A DNA stretch of 64,000 nucleotides from Tubulanus polymorphus (Eukaryota > Nemertea > Palaeonemertea > Tubulaniformes > Tubulanidae), in assembly GCF_964204645.1 (NCBI RefSeq), contig NC_134026.1, forward strand, positions 30,566,650 to 30,630,649, written 5' to 3'. How positions within the stretch are numbered: position 1 is the first letter of the stretch; each line of letters opens with the position of its first letter. Below, in pieces: positions 1 to 10,818 of the stretch. Position numbers and translations under genes: made by a program. The notes under the pieces were generated by a model that was given only the letters and a program-made list of their open reading frames with translations, was not told the DNA's origin and made no database searches.

Positions 1-1514
1 ATAGTTCTTAGATTACTCAAATTTTTTGTTCAGTTGTTCGAATTCAGAGTGCTGTGATGGCAAGCAACATTGATCGTGCTGGCACCGTATGGCGGTACCC
101 TACCAAAATCTCCACGAACCAACTCAAAAATGTCAGCCGGCGCGCTTATGATCGACTGACCGTGACCCCTTCAAAAGCAGGATTCACATCGGTTGTTTAG
201 TCAAGGTTAGAATTGTTTCTACGTCATCTCTCATGTGCAGGTTAATATTACATTAGTTCACAGAAATGCCACTAGGGGACCGTACAGTGCTGCCACCAAG
301 TTTAGGGCGCAATTTTGACGGTCATCCAAACAATATGGCGGCATTTTCAATAGCTATGGTTATATAATACTAGGCTTGGTCCAAAATCGGAGAGGTTCCA
401 CATCTCTACACTGAACTGTTTGAGGAATTATTTTGAGGAATTATGAGACAAATAACAAATATTTATCGTAAATCACATTTTATTTCAAATAAAACATTTC
501 TACAAAACATTTCTTATAATGCGTAACAATTTACTTTGTTTCGTCTTTTTTCTTAACAATATTTATAGTAAATATCTGTGAATGTATCAACACGTAATTT
601 TCACTATTTCTAGAATTATCACAAATATTCAGGAGACAGAACTTTGATAATGACTCATTTTCAACTACGACAATTTTCTTTTATTCAAATATTTGATCAT
701 AGCTTGTTCCATATAAATGCTCATTTCTTTATGTACAGCGTTCATAGTTCGTTGTCTTAATCAGTTTTACGAAGAAAACAAAAACTGATTCACTGCTAAT
801 GTCGGTAACAATCCACAGCGTGGAACCAAAACCTCTTCAGATTCAGACATTCACTATTGCAGTGTAGTCGATCACTTTTTGAAAGTGTGCAGATAAAATA
901 TCTAAATTTTAATCAATCTGTTATACCAATACCTACTGAAGATGCAGAATCATGAACTGGTACAATATGGTCCAATACACTGCAGGGTCCGATCTAATTG
1001 CCTTGTCTGATTGCCCGGGACAAGTATATTTTCATTAGGGCAAGTAGGTTATCATTAGCGCTAGTGCAATTTTACATCACAAAGCTTTTTTCCTAGTTGA
1101 TACAACGGATGGATGATAGTGCCACCAATTGGACTGCCTGTGTAGGGCAAGTAGCTTTTTAAGGGGAGCAAGCAAAATTTTAGATATGCTTGCCCAACGG
1201 GCAAGTGGCTTTCATTCCTTAGATCGGACCCTGCACTGCCGAAGCGCAGGCCTACACTGATGTGCACCTGCTGAGGTGCAGGCCTACACTAATGTGCACC
1301 TGCTGAGGTGCAGGCTTACACTGAAGTTCACCTGCTGAGGTGCCATTGGCAATGTTATTATTTCAATTATAGGTCCATAACTGACTAGAAACTTAATAGA
1401 ACTTAAGTTGTAATTATTAAGAATTCTTCTTATATTAAAGAATCAATTCTAACTTGGTAAATAACAGAATTATGAAGTGCATTGAAAGCAGTCTATATAA
1501 AACAGTTGTATGTA
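1..1514. other. Region downstream of the CABLES gene, no coding gene seen
   Basis: No protein or RNA gene is supported here. On the minus strand it should hold the 3' untranslated region of CABLES; a candidate AATAAA polyadenylation signal lies at 479-484 (read on minus), about 1 kb past the stop codon, so the 3' end is uncertain. A 32-bp tandem repeat lies at 1243-1344. The open frame at 1454-1693 on plus is the antisense shadow of the last CABLES exon. Confidence 0.5.
1243..1344. repeat. Tandem repeat, about 32-bp unit, 3 copies
   Basis: A unit of about 32 bp containing GTGCACCTGCTGAGGTGCAG occurs three times with a few substitutions. The unit is itself partly palindromic (CACCTGCTGAGGTG), so each copy could fold back. 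It lies in the putative 3' flank of CABLES. Confidence 0.8.
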
Positions 1515-4500
1515 TCACGATTGATAAACAAGTCTCTGATAATGTGGTTGAATCTCTTGGTCTGAAGAATGAAGAGAGAATTCAAGCGCGACTAAAACTG
1601 CCATTTCAAACGCCAGAAATTCTTTACGATGAAGTCGGAATGTTGATTCAATTTCCTACAAACAATGACATCCATTATAGTATGATTGATTAAGTAAAAA
1701 GCGTGGAATCATTAGGGATCATTCATTTATTACGTACGCAAGAAATTTGACAAAATAAACTTGTCAAGACTTTCTCAGAACTTTGTGAAACTGGGTACAG
1801 AACTGAAGAATTAGGCTCAGAACTGTGGTACTGATTTCAGATGAATACTGGTAGTTTATTTACCTCTATAAGTTCAGTGAGTTGAGGCTTTTTGATATCG
1901 TTCAACTTAGCACTTAACAATAAACTGGCACCAGCACAAAGTCTTCTATTCTGTTTATTGACCAAACCCTGAAATAATTACACAGTTGTAGTAAAGAAAG
2001 TGATAAAACATTCTATAAATTAAAATATTTACCTTAATAATCAACTTTTCAAAATACACATATGAATTTGCAACGGTCCATAAATCCATATTGAGCTGAA
2101 AACAGGAAATTTTAGATTGTGTTTAATATAAGTTGCTACATCTATGAAAACAAAGCAGCTGTGATGATAATGATGATGATGATGACGATGTACGGTACCT
2201 TCACGTAAGCTATCTTCTTCAATTCCCTCTTTAAACTTCGTAGTTTACTCAAAGTGAGGTCAATCTGCGGAAATTTTTCCTTGAATTTCTCGTTTAGATC
2301 CATCTTTAAATCGGATGGTTTTGCATAATCAATAACAGACGTCTAAAATAAAACAGCAAACACACAACATACATTTAAACATGTTCTATAAATATTCTGT
2401 GTTCAGAATCACCCGGTAGCGTTGGGACTGCTGTAAATATTTCACTGAGTTGAGAATCAGGGAACTCGGTAGCGTTTGGACTGCTGTAGATATTTCTGAG
2501 TTAAGAATCAGGGATTAGAGTGGACCAGTACCGAGCAAGGAGTCAACTGTATTTAGAGGTTCATGGGTTAAACAATGATTTAATAGTTTACCATGTATGA
2601 CGGGAATGTCATAAGCGTTCTATGTTTTCCAGCACTGAGTTCGGGATCATCGAGTAAACAGGGATCATATCGTAATTCTCCAGTCGTCAAATCATATCCT
2701 ACAAATATCAACAATCTCGAATTATTCGCTATTTCGATGTTATTTGAAAATATCGACTTGGACAAAATGAAATGACATTCACAGATGCAAAGAATATTAG
2801 TAAGAAATCCAGACATAACGAAAATAGTTAATTAAGAAAGAATGAAAATTGAATTGAAAGTAAGTAAAACTCATCGTCTCAATGAATAATGAAATAAGAT
2901 ATAAATTACAGGATCCAGTTCTATAGTTCCATAGGTTTATTTCATTCTGGGATAAAACATTGAAAATGAACTAATTTTGAGTCAGATTCGCTGAGAACTG
3001 TTTGAACTGGGTCCTGTATAAACAACGAATCCCGAGGTCGAACATTTTACGTTTATTCTTTTGTTTCTGTCATTTTGAAAGTTTAGATAAAAGTAGTATA
3101 AAACCACTTGGTTCAGAATGTAAGTGTAATGCTAGACCAGTGGTTCCTACGCTCAGATAACAAGGAAAAATTATCAATAAAGAATAAACAAATTTTTGGT
3201 GGAAAAATAAATACAATAGACTCCGCTTGCCGCAGATATCATGGGATAAATAAATTCAATCTGAGGGACAAGCGAATTCCTGATGAATTGGACACGTCAC
3301 GTGATAATCTGAGGCAGGTGACTCTGAGGTAAACAGAGTTCAGGGCACGTAGACATCTGAGGTAAACAGAGTTCAGGGCACGTGATAATCTGAGGTAAAC
3401 AGAGTCTGGGGCACGTGATAATCTGAGGTAAACAGAATCTGGGGCACGTGATAATCTGAGACAGGTGACTCTGAGGTAAACAGAGTTCGGGGCACGTGAT
3501 AATCTGAGGTAAACAGAATCTGGGGCACGTGATAATCTGAGGCAGGTGACTCTGAGGTAAACAGAGTTCGGGGCACGTGATAATCTGAGGTAAACAGAGT
3601 TAAGGGCACGTGATAATCTGAGGCAGGTGACTCTGAGGTAAACAGAGTTCGGGGCACGTGATAATCTGAGGTAAACAGAGTTCAGGGCACGTGATAATCT
3701 GAGGCAGGCGACTCTGAGGTAAACAGAGTTCGGGGCACGTGATAATCTGAGGTAAACAGAGTTCAGGGCACGTGATTATCTGAGGCAGGTGACTCTGAGG
3801 TAAACAGAGTCTGGGGCACGTGATAATCTGAGGTAAACAGAGTCTGGGGCACGTGATAATCTGAGGCAGGTGACTCTGAGGTAAACGAAGTCTACTGCAT
3901 GTACAATGAACACAATATCAAGTGTGAGCAATGAATCAACCAGTTTTTCTACTCTCAAATTACTTTCAACTAAATGAAAAATTTCAAATGAAAAACTGTT
4001 CATCGTAACTCAAGCTCTTCACACCATTCGTACCTGTATCTTTAACAATGTTAAAAGTGGGCGGTGATTGAAGGGCCTTGAGACTAGTATCATGCGATCT
4101 GCTACGCAACAGCGGTACATGCATAACTGTAGTAGTGATGGGTGCAGCGACCAGAAACACAAACCAAAACAATATCATAAACCACCGACGATTTGTAAAT
4201 GGTTAAATGTTGTTAGATTTGAGTGAATATCTGTCCTCCCTCGACAGCAGTTCAAAAACTGGGCAAACTCGTCGCAAGCCCGAATAGACCGCACTGGGTC
4301 TACGCGGTCACGACAAGGGAGGGAGGACAGTGAAATTACATGCTAAAGAATCATCTTCACTTTTACTCACTAGTCATTACTATTCTAATAAGTGCTAAAT
4401 CTATGTTTAACTGTGGAGCGAAACATGCATTGAAAACAGACACGTAGAATTCAACATACCTGCGTTAGATTCAATATTAGTCACATTGGACGCTTCAATG

Positions 4501-7356
4501 CTGACTTGCCTTCTGTGTTTACCACTCGTAGCTGGTACCAGGTACTGGCTATAAGATATATCCTGTAGAAATATAGAAATTCAAACGATATTAAACTGCA
4601 CCAATATCTTCCAAAAATAGATTTTTGGTTGGTCTACCAACAAACCACAACTTTCTCAAAATATTTGAATATGAATTCCTTTTATCACTAGAATCAAATT
4701 CAGGGTGACCACTTTTCCTCGACTTGGTATCTCCTTGACTATTCCCTGATCAAATATCCCTGATCAAATTTCCCTGAATTTTAGCTATTTCCTAAATTCC
4801 CTGAAATTTTCAAAGACAAGAAATTTCCCCAATTTCCAGGTAAGTGGCCACACTAGAATTCTGAACTGTGAAACTGGATCAAGGAGGAATTTCAAGAGCT
4901 ACGTTTAGAAGTTTGAAGCTTAAAGGGGCCATTCATAAAATACAGACACATTCATGAGAAAGAGATCGAAACTGGCCACAAAACTGTGCAATTGTACTTT
5001 CTGAATGAACCCCAAAGTCTAAGCAGAAGCAGAAGCAATCTAAAATAGATTTAAAATCAGATATCAATTTAATCATTTTCATTGCCTTACGATGAAAAGA
5101 AAAATGTAGCAAAAACTTTCCCTAAATAAAATAGCTCGCGTAAAACAAAGCATTCAGCTGCAAAGTGAACACGATATTAAAATGAAAGCTAGAATTAGTT
5201 GCGCCAAGAAGAAGATATGACTTATAAACATATATTAGTTTCAACTATCTTAGAATAAAGTTTTTTTTCTGCTCGTACCTTCGAGGTTGTTCGAATTGGA
5301 TTCAAACCTTTAGCATTAGATGAATGATTATGGAACTTTCTATGGAACAGACTGGGACTGAATTGACCACTATTGGGTCTACTAGAACGCTAAAATAGAA
5401 CATCGCCACAACAAATATAAACAGTCTCTTTAAAGCTGCTTCTTCATATTAACTATTGTGTCAATAAAAACAGTCTTTTCATAAAGAGTTTTTTAGTCCG
5501 AGGGTCGTAAAACATGCGGTTATTTCTTACGTGACATTCCATACAAACAGAAGTGAATATCTCACCTTGCCTTCTTCAACTTTATCATACGCTTCAAACC
5601 CCAGATGAAATAATGCCTCGTAGCTCGTGGAATAACCACCCGACTTTCTACGATACCGAACTGGATCAACTTCTTGCACTTGACTAGAATATAAACATTT
5701 CACAATAAGTATTTACCATTGATTATATCCAGTAAACGATCATTCTTTATCTTTTTTTAAATATCTAAATCATACCTTAATTGCTGTTTATTGTCTTTAG
5801 TGTAAGGAAGGACTGATAAAATCACCATCGGAGCTTTACAAACTTTATCAAGTAACACCAACCTAAAAAAAGGATAGTAGAAATCATAGTCAAAATCTCA
5901 TGAGTCATCATAAAATAATAAGTCATCATATCGAATGGAAGTCATCTATATTTTTGAGTCCCAATTTGTATTTGCAAATCAATGTACAATCTATAGTCCT
6001 CAACATAATGATCGTCCAAATGACTAAAGCAGTGAGTTTAACGTTTAGGTACAAATAGTGGCAATAATGTTTATTTTTAGCAGTTACCGTTTTCTGTGAA
6101 GGTGTTTCGATTCTCTGCGTAGATTCCCGGATATTTTATAAATAGCGCCAGGCGTAAATTCACCGGAATCTGTCGAAACTGAACTCGAGCGATGACGTTT
6201 TCTATCAACTGTTAATTAACAAATAAACTCGTTACAAATTTAGCTTTAACGAATATGAAGCATTTTTTACCAAGCGTTAAGTTGCGCCATCTGGTGTCTA
6301 CCGCCAGTACCTCATTCTGATTACTTACTCGTTTCAATAACAGAATTCGGACTGTCTTGAACATGATGAAATATCTTTCTTCTCATTGATACTTTATTTT
6401 CTTTTTCCACCGATGAAGCTCTAGAAAATTAAAATTAACAACGCCATCAGGGTCCAGTTTCACGAAAAAGTTTAAGCCTAAAACGGTTAAGTTTGAATTG
6501 TTGTCCTCATTGAAAACATGAAGTAACCAATGGTAATTACACCAAAAATTTGAGTTAAACTTTTTTGTGAAAGTGGGCCCAGGAGACGGGGGGGGGGGGG
6601 GGGGGGGTCGATGATCAAGAGGGGGCCTCACTGTCTGGATACCTCCAAGGCTTAGAGGTTTAATTAGATTCTAATAACATAAAGTGCAACAGTTTGTTAC
6701 CCGATCATTGGTGGTAAGATTTTTAATGAGATGGATGGGCTTGACATAAAAATATTTGATAGTGAAACTAAACCATACCCACAGACACTACTCTACTGCC
6801 CGTACCCGAGAATAGGGAGGGGCTGATCGAAAACTGCTTACCTCGAATAAGAAGCTGGTTTATTCTCTACAATTGTTTTTTTAAACGATGAAGTAGATTC
6901 AAATGGCACAATATTTACAGCAGCAGCAGCAGGAGTTGTAGGAGCACAGTTCGATAGAGCAGCAGTAGGAGCAGCATCATCCGATGGCAGCTCCTCCTGA
7001 ACCTCAGTGGTTCGACTTAAACCACCCTCCTCATTCAGTGTTTCACTCGAATTCGATTGGGAAACTCGTTTTTGAACGGGTATTATAGTATTCTCAGACT
7101 CGACGATAGTGAATCCGGAAAGTGGTGAATCCGCCGCCGGTGCAGATTCCGCTGATTCTTTGATCGGTTCATTTTCAGTGATCGAATTTTCTAATTTCCT
7201 CGAATTTGATTCGTCGAATTTCACGCTCAAACCTGCTTTAGTTAATGCTCCGTATTTTGTATCGTTGTGAGTTCCATCAAGTGATATATTAGTGAGGAAA
7301 TTGAATGCGGCAGTCCGCCTAAACGATCGACGTTTCCGCAGTGAAGCGGCCGCCAT
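1515..7356 (-). CDS. CABLES: CABLES-type Cdk5/Abl enzyme substrate (cyclin-fold adaptor)
   Basis: CABLES proteins link cyclin-dependent kinases to tyrosine kinases such as Abl and Src and act in the nucleus and cytoplasm in cell-cycle and neurite control. Fourteen coding exons join in frame: 7356-6842, 6420-6329, 6208-6088, 5862-5776, 5683-5566, 5389-5279, 4562-4460, 4126-4034, 3969-3905, 2756-2592, 2342-2199, 2095-2033, 1968-1864, 1655-1515, giving 640 residues, close to vertebrate CABLES1. Residues 19-28 read [10 protein letters not shown], the family's N-terminal signature. Residues from about 470 carry [39 protein letters not shown] and the cyclin-box-like [19 protein letters not shown], ending in [14 protein letters not shown] chose the ATG at 7356 because it lies in AAAATGGCGGCC context; an upstream in-frame ATG at 7464 is possible. 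Exons 8 and 9 are supported only by matching phases and splice sites. Confidence 0.93.
2404..2515. repeat. 53-bp minisatellite, 2 copies, in CABLES intron 10
   Basis: Two copies of a unit of about 53 bp that includes GGTAGCGTTGGGACTGCTG and TTCACTGAGTTGAGAATCAG. The same unit forms an eight-copy array at 52671-53105 inside a MIER intron 50 kb away. Confidence 0.85.
3298..3886. repeat. CACGTG-containing minisatellite array in CABLES intron 9
   Basis: About 590 bp of tandem units, each opening with the palindrome CACGTG followed by ATAATCTGAGG. Two unit types, about 33 bp and 48 bp, alternate; the longer carries an extra CAGGTGACTCTGAGG. The array ends about 19 bp from the donor end of CABLES exon 9, so it fills most of intron 9. 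Each CACGTG is a perfect E-box core. Open frames across it are repeat artefacts. Confidence 0.9.
6588..6607. repeat. Poly-G tract
   Basis: An uninterrupted run of 20 G residues in CABLES intron 1. It is C-rich on the transcribed strand and a likely sequencing or polymerase-slippage trouble spot. Confidence 0.9.
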
Positions 7357-7804
7357 TTTGTATCGTCGCTTACCAGGTGAAAGCTCGGTGGCAGCACCGT
7401 ACGGTAAATTAGCGGAATTTCTGCGAACTGATACCTTGCGGCCTACGTTCCAAAGTGAGTGCAAAAACCCGCTATTAAGAATGGAACTTAGGATAAAGTT
7501 TATCCTTGAGCTAGAACTGTATTCAACGGTTCGACTATATTCTTGTAATCGTCAGGAATACTAGTGATGGAATTATGTGGTAGACCTATATATAAGCCCT
7601 ATAGTTCACAGCAAACTACGCAAACTAAGGGGTAATTAAGATTAGTTACAAAATAAACAAATTGAACCAAAGCAAACTAAGGGGCACTTAGATCGATACA
7701 ATCGGGATATAAGTTGAATGAGTGGCAATTAGTGCGTGGAATATAACAAAGGAAATAAATAAATTCTCGATTTTAGATTTCTTTTAATTTGTAAAGATGC
7801 ATTC

Positions 7805-8230
7805 AGAGTAGTCCTGATGCTGAATGTACTGTATATAAGGAAGATGTACAGGGGTGTCCCGGGTTCGAAACCAGTAATTACTGATGCTGACTCAGATGCT
7901 GAATAAGGGATGTACAGGGGTGTCCTGCGTTCGAAGGCAGTAATTACTGACACTGATTCAGAGTGGTCCTGATGCTGAATAGAGGATGTGCAGAGGTGTC
8001 CTGGGTTCGAACCCTACTGATACTGGTTCAGAGTGGTCCTGATGCTGAATAGAGGATGTACAGGGGTGTCCTGCGTTCGAAGGCAGTAATTGCTGATACT
8101 GATTCAGAGTGGTCCTGACGTTAAATACAAGATACGAGGGTCCCGGGTACGAACTCAGTAATTACTGATACTGATTCAGAGTGGTCCTGATGCTGAATAG
8201 ACAATGTACAGGGTGTCCGGGTTCGAATCA
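7805..8230. repeat. Tandem array of about 79-bp units between CABLES and the glycosyltransferase
   Basis: About five to six degenerate copies of a unit containing CAGAGTGGTCCTGATGCTGAA, TGTACAGGGGTGTCC and a (G)GGTTCGAA core, with TACTGATACTGATTC between units. The GGTTCGAA core resembles a tRNA B box, but no A box or cloverleaf was found. The rest of 7565-9131 shows no gene. Confidence 0.8.
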
Positions 8231-8257
8231 TGAAATAGACGTGCTGCCACACGACAC

Positions 8258-8407
8258 CGTCAGGTGCTGCCGCAATGCTCAACATTAGCGGATTTTTCAC
8301 ACACTAATGTGAATCGACTCTGGCAATCTAGGAGAGTCTATTGCCAGAGTCAGTTTGTGTTAGTTTATGCAAAATCCGCTAATGTCGATCATAGCGGCAG
8401 CACCGTA
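8258..8407. repeat. Foldback element, about 150 bp
   Basis: Imperfect inverted repeat. The outer ends read GGTGCTGCCGC at 8263-8273 and GCGGCAGCACC at 8394-8404. Further in, ACATTAGCGGATTTT pairs with AAAATCCGCTAATGT and ACTCTGGCAA pairs with TTGCCAGAGT. No coding capacity, so a non-autonomous foldback or MITE is likely. No clear target duplication was found. Confidence 0.7.
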
Positions 8408-9045
8408 CAGCATAATTTACTGACACTAAATCAGTGGCCTGATGCTAAATGACGGTACCGCGGATTTCGAGCAGTTCCATCGAGACGCCGACAATGAATA
8501 TGTCTGAGTTTCAGTAATGATGTTCATGACAGGAAACATCACTAACTAATCATTCATTCTGTGATAAACAACAGCAACAGTAGTTTCTCTCTCTCTGTTT
8601 AGTGATCGGCTTATATTTCAACGGACCACTCGATGGAGTTAGGGGGCGGGGTTTTTATCTTTTCACAACAAAGGAAAGAAGACACTAGTGGATGAAGGGG
8701 CAAAATTATGTATGCAAATTGCAGGGACTTAACAAGTTTTTTTGTGGTGAGGGAAACCGTTATTGAGATTGATGCGGTTTTTAGAATTTTCAATTGTCTA
8801 CATTATAAAAATTGAGATAGGTTCAATACATTGGTAACTTTTTCTCGGCGTGCTCTGGTCCAATAAATGAGGTTCGATTTTTAGTCATATATTGTCGTAC
8901 GTTTGCGCATCGACTCGCTGCCTTTGATTCTGCCATCTTCAAACAATGCAATATCGTTGTATAAAAAGCGTTAACACAATTTGAGAAATTCCAAGATCAT
9001 TTAATTAGGAATAATAGTAAAACACAAAATGTCTGTTACAAATGT

Positions 9046-9051
9046 TTTATT
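9046..9051 (-). promoter_or_regulatory. Polyadenylation signal of the glycosyltransferase gene
   Basis: AATAAA on the minus strand, about 80 bp past the stop codon at 9132. Position and strand fit the 3' end of this gene. Confidence 0.55.
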
Positions 9052-9131
9052 TTCAATTGTAAGTAATACGCAATACACAAGATGATGTTAATATAGAAAT
9101 GAAATGAGGATTTATAGAAATTGAAATGCCA

Positions 9132-10818
9132 CTATTTGCTGCGGGGGGTGAGGGGTGAGGGAGGTGCAGCCGACTTGTCATGTCGCCGCCGAGCCGTTTT
9201 TCCGCATTCACCTATCACATTCTGATACGATTTCCGCCCGATTTCGTTCCACGTTTCTCGTTGGATTTTACTGTTACTAATTCTGGCATATTCGTTTAAA
9301 ACGAATTCGCACACGTCCTTGGACAGCTCTTTGTCGAGAATTTTCAATTTCGACGCCTGCACAGCGATCGTGTTCGCTTTGATCTGTCCGGCTAAAATTC
9401 CCGTTATATAAACATCTTCTATTTCCATGTAAGGAATTGCGGCTGAAACTCGCACAAGATCGGGCAGTAGGTCCGCGGTGAATAAATACACCGGGCTATA
9501 ACAATAAGACGGGAATGTTTGTCCCGGGTAATCATACTGTGACACGTACCAGATACTATCGATATGTCTATTAGGCGGTGAACCGGCTGCTTTCTGGAGA
9601 CAAACAAACGACCGCGAATAGTTTTTAGATTTGATTTCCCGTAACGTATTTTTAACGTTCACCATTACGTTCGTATCGTCGACTTTCATTACGAGTTTCA
9701 CGTCCGTACAAAATTTCCGTAACCAACCGAACGCCGCAATCATCGTCAACGATCGATTCCGAAAATTGTCGATTGTTTCCGACACGACGATATCGCCGTG
9801 TTTGTGACCCTCAGTTGTGAGTATCTTAAGCCAGTCGGAATCTCGACCTCCCATCATAAAAATCAGTTTGACCCGAGCTGGTAAATGTTTTCGATTACCC
9901 CATGTTTCTCGTATTAAAGTCCTAGCCGCCTGGTTCTCGGGACTAGTTAGGACCACTACGATGCTATCGATGCCCGGTGCGCATATTTCTGTTGAAATCA
10001 GCGCGAACCTGGTTTTAGGAGGATAATTCAAGTTGTACAATAAATATTGTTTGATATCATAATGTTTAACAACGACGCCTTCGTATGTCGGTATCTTGTC
10101 CGAAACGGTTATCACATCGTTCGCATTTTCTGTTGGCTCATCGATGAAATCGTTGTGTTTTCTACGTTGTGGTAAAGATATCAATGTCAGATGCAACAAA
10201 CAACCGCAAATGAATGCCAATAACATCAATCCAGGGAATGGAATATCCAAACTGCGTCTTCTAATTCTAAAATGAAAATGGGAAGACAAAAGTCAAATTT
10301 TATTTAATTCTGAGTTGTATAATTCAATAGGATCTGAACGATAAACACACTCACACGTGGTGAACAGATTATAAGATAAGGCTAAACAAAATGATACCTT
10401 GTTTCTCCGCAGCGGCCGGGTCATTTTTGTAAAATATGATAAAATTTGTAAGCAGTTCATTTCTACAGCGGCCGGGTCTGTTATGGTAAAATTGATCACG
10501 ATTTAAAAAAAAGTAATGTATAGGGTACATAGGCGGCCGGCCGGGTCAACATCTAAGCTCAGCAGAGCGGAGAAACAAGGTATCAATTTTTTTTAGCCTA
10601 AAAACCCACTATTTACAAATTAAAAGAATTCTAAAATCGGACGATGATCTCTAGGGTGAGATCGAAACGTCGTGTTCTTATATTTTAGATTGTTTCAATA
10701 AATACATTCTCGATTTTAGAATTCTTTTACTTTGTAAATAATGGGTTTTTATCTTATTGAATGTGATGTATGTTTGTACTTACGCTCGTCGAAACCGTTC
10801 GAGAAATATCCGAATCAT
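9132..10818 (-). CDS. Beta-1,3-glycosyltransferase (GT31 family, B3GALT/B3GNT-like)
   Basis: GT31 enzymes add galactose or N-acetylglucosamine in beta-1,3 linkage to glycans in the Golgi lumen. Exon 1 is 10818-10784 and exon 2 is 10266-9132; they join in phase 2 to give 389 residues. Exon 2 alone has no in-frame upstream ATG, which is why the small first exon (starting MIRIFLERFRR) was sought; the splice phases agree. The product is a type II membrane protein: basic N terminus RRAIRRR, then a membrane anchor at about residues 24-43 (LMLLAFICGCLLHLTLISL). Family motifs are RTLIRETWGN (127-136), KLVMKVDDTN (202-211), SYCYSPVYLF and EDVYITGILA (295-304). The metal-site motif reads DDT where the family normally has DDD. 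One possible N-glycosylation site is NRS at 182. The exact sugar specificity cannot be assigned. A 219-bp MITE sits in the intron. Confidence 0.88.
10380..10598. mobile_element. PIF/Harbinger-like MITE, copy 1 (219 bp)
   Basis: Terminal inverted repeats of about 30 bp (GGCTAAACAAAATGATACCT at the left, with AGGTATCA and TTTAGCC at the right) are flanked by direct TAA at 10377-10379 and 10599-10601. A 3-bp TAA target duplication is typical of PIF/Harbinger elements. The interior has repeated GCGGCCGGGTC blocks and no coding capacity. It lies in the intron of the glycosyltransferase gene. The second copy is at 30062-30280 in the opposite orientation. Confidence 0.85.
10600..10750. repeat. Foldback element abutting the MITE
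   Basis: Left arm AAAAACCCACTATTTACAAA with AAAAGAATTCTAAAATCG; right arm CGATTTTAGAATTCTTTTAC with TTTGTAAATAATGGGTTTTT. The arms are about 38-40 bp with few mismatches. The loop contains GATGATCTC, GAGATC and GAAACGTCG, like other repeats in the window. It lies directly next to the PIF/Harbinger-like element, which may have inserted at its edge. Confidence 0.75.

Noticed and set aside
1454-1693. 79-codon plus-strand open frame
   Set aside because: It is the reverse strand of the last CABLES coding exon, whose minus-strand translation matches the family and splices in phase.
3298-3886. CRISPR array
   Set aside because: Regular units but no unique spacers, and the setting is an intron of an animal gene.
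3373-4003. Minus-strand open frames with repeated FTSDYHVP and VYLRLSRAP
   Set aside because: Translations of the CACGTG minisatellite; the repeat period explains the open frame.
10293-10499. 68-codon minus open frame, considered as an upstream glycosyltransferase exon
   Set aside because: It lies inside the PIF/Harbinger-like MITE. The phase-matched exon at 10818-10784 explains the N terminus better.
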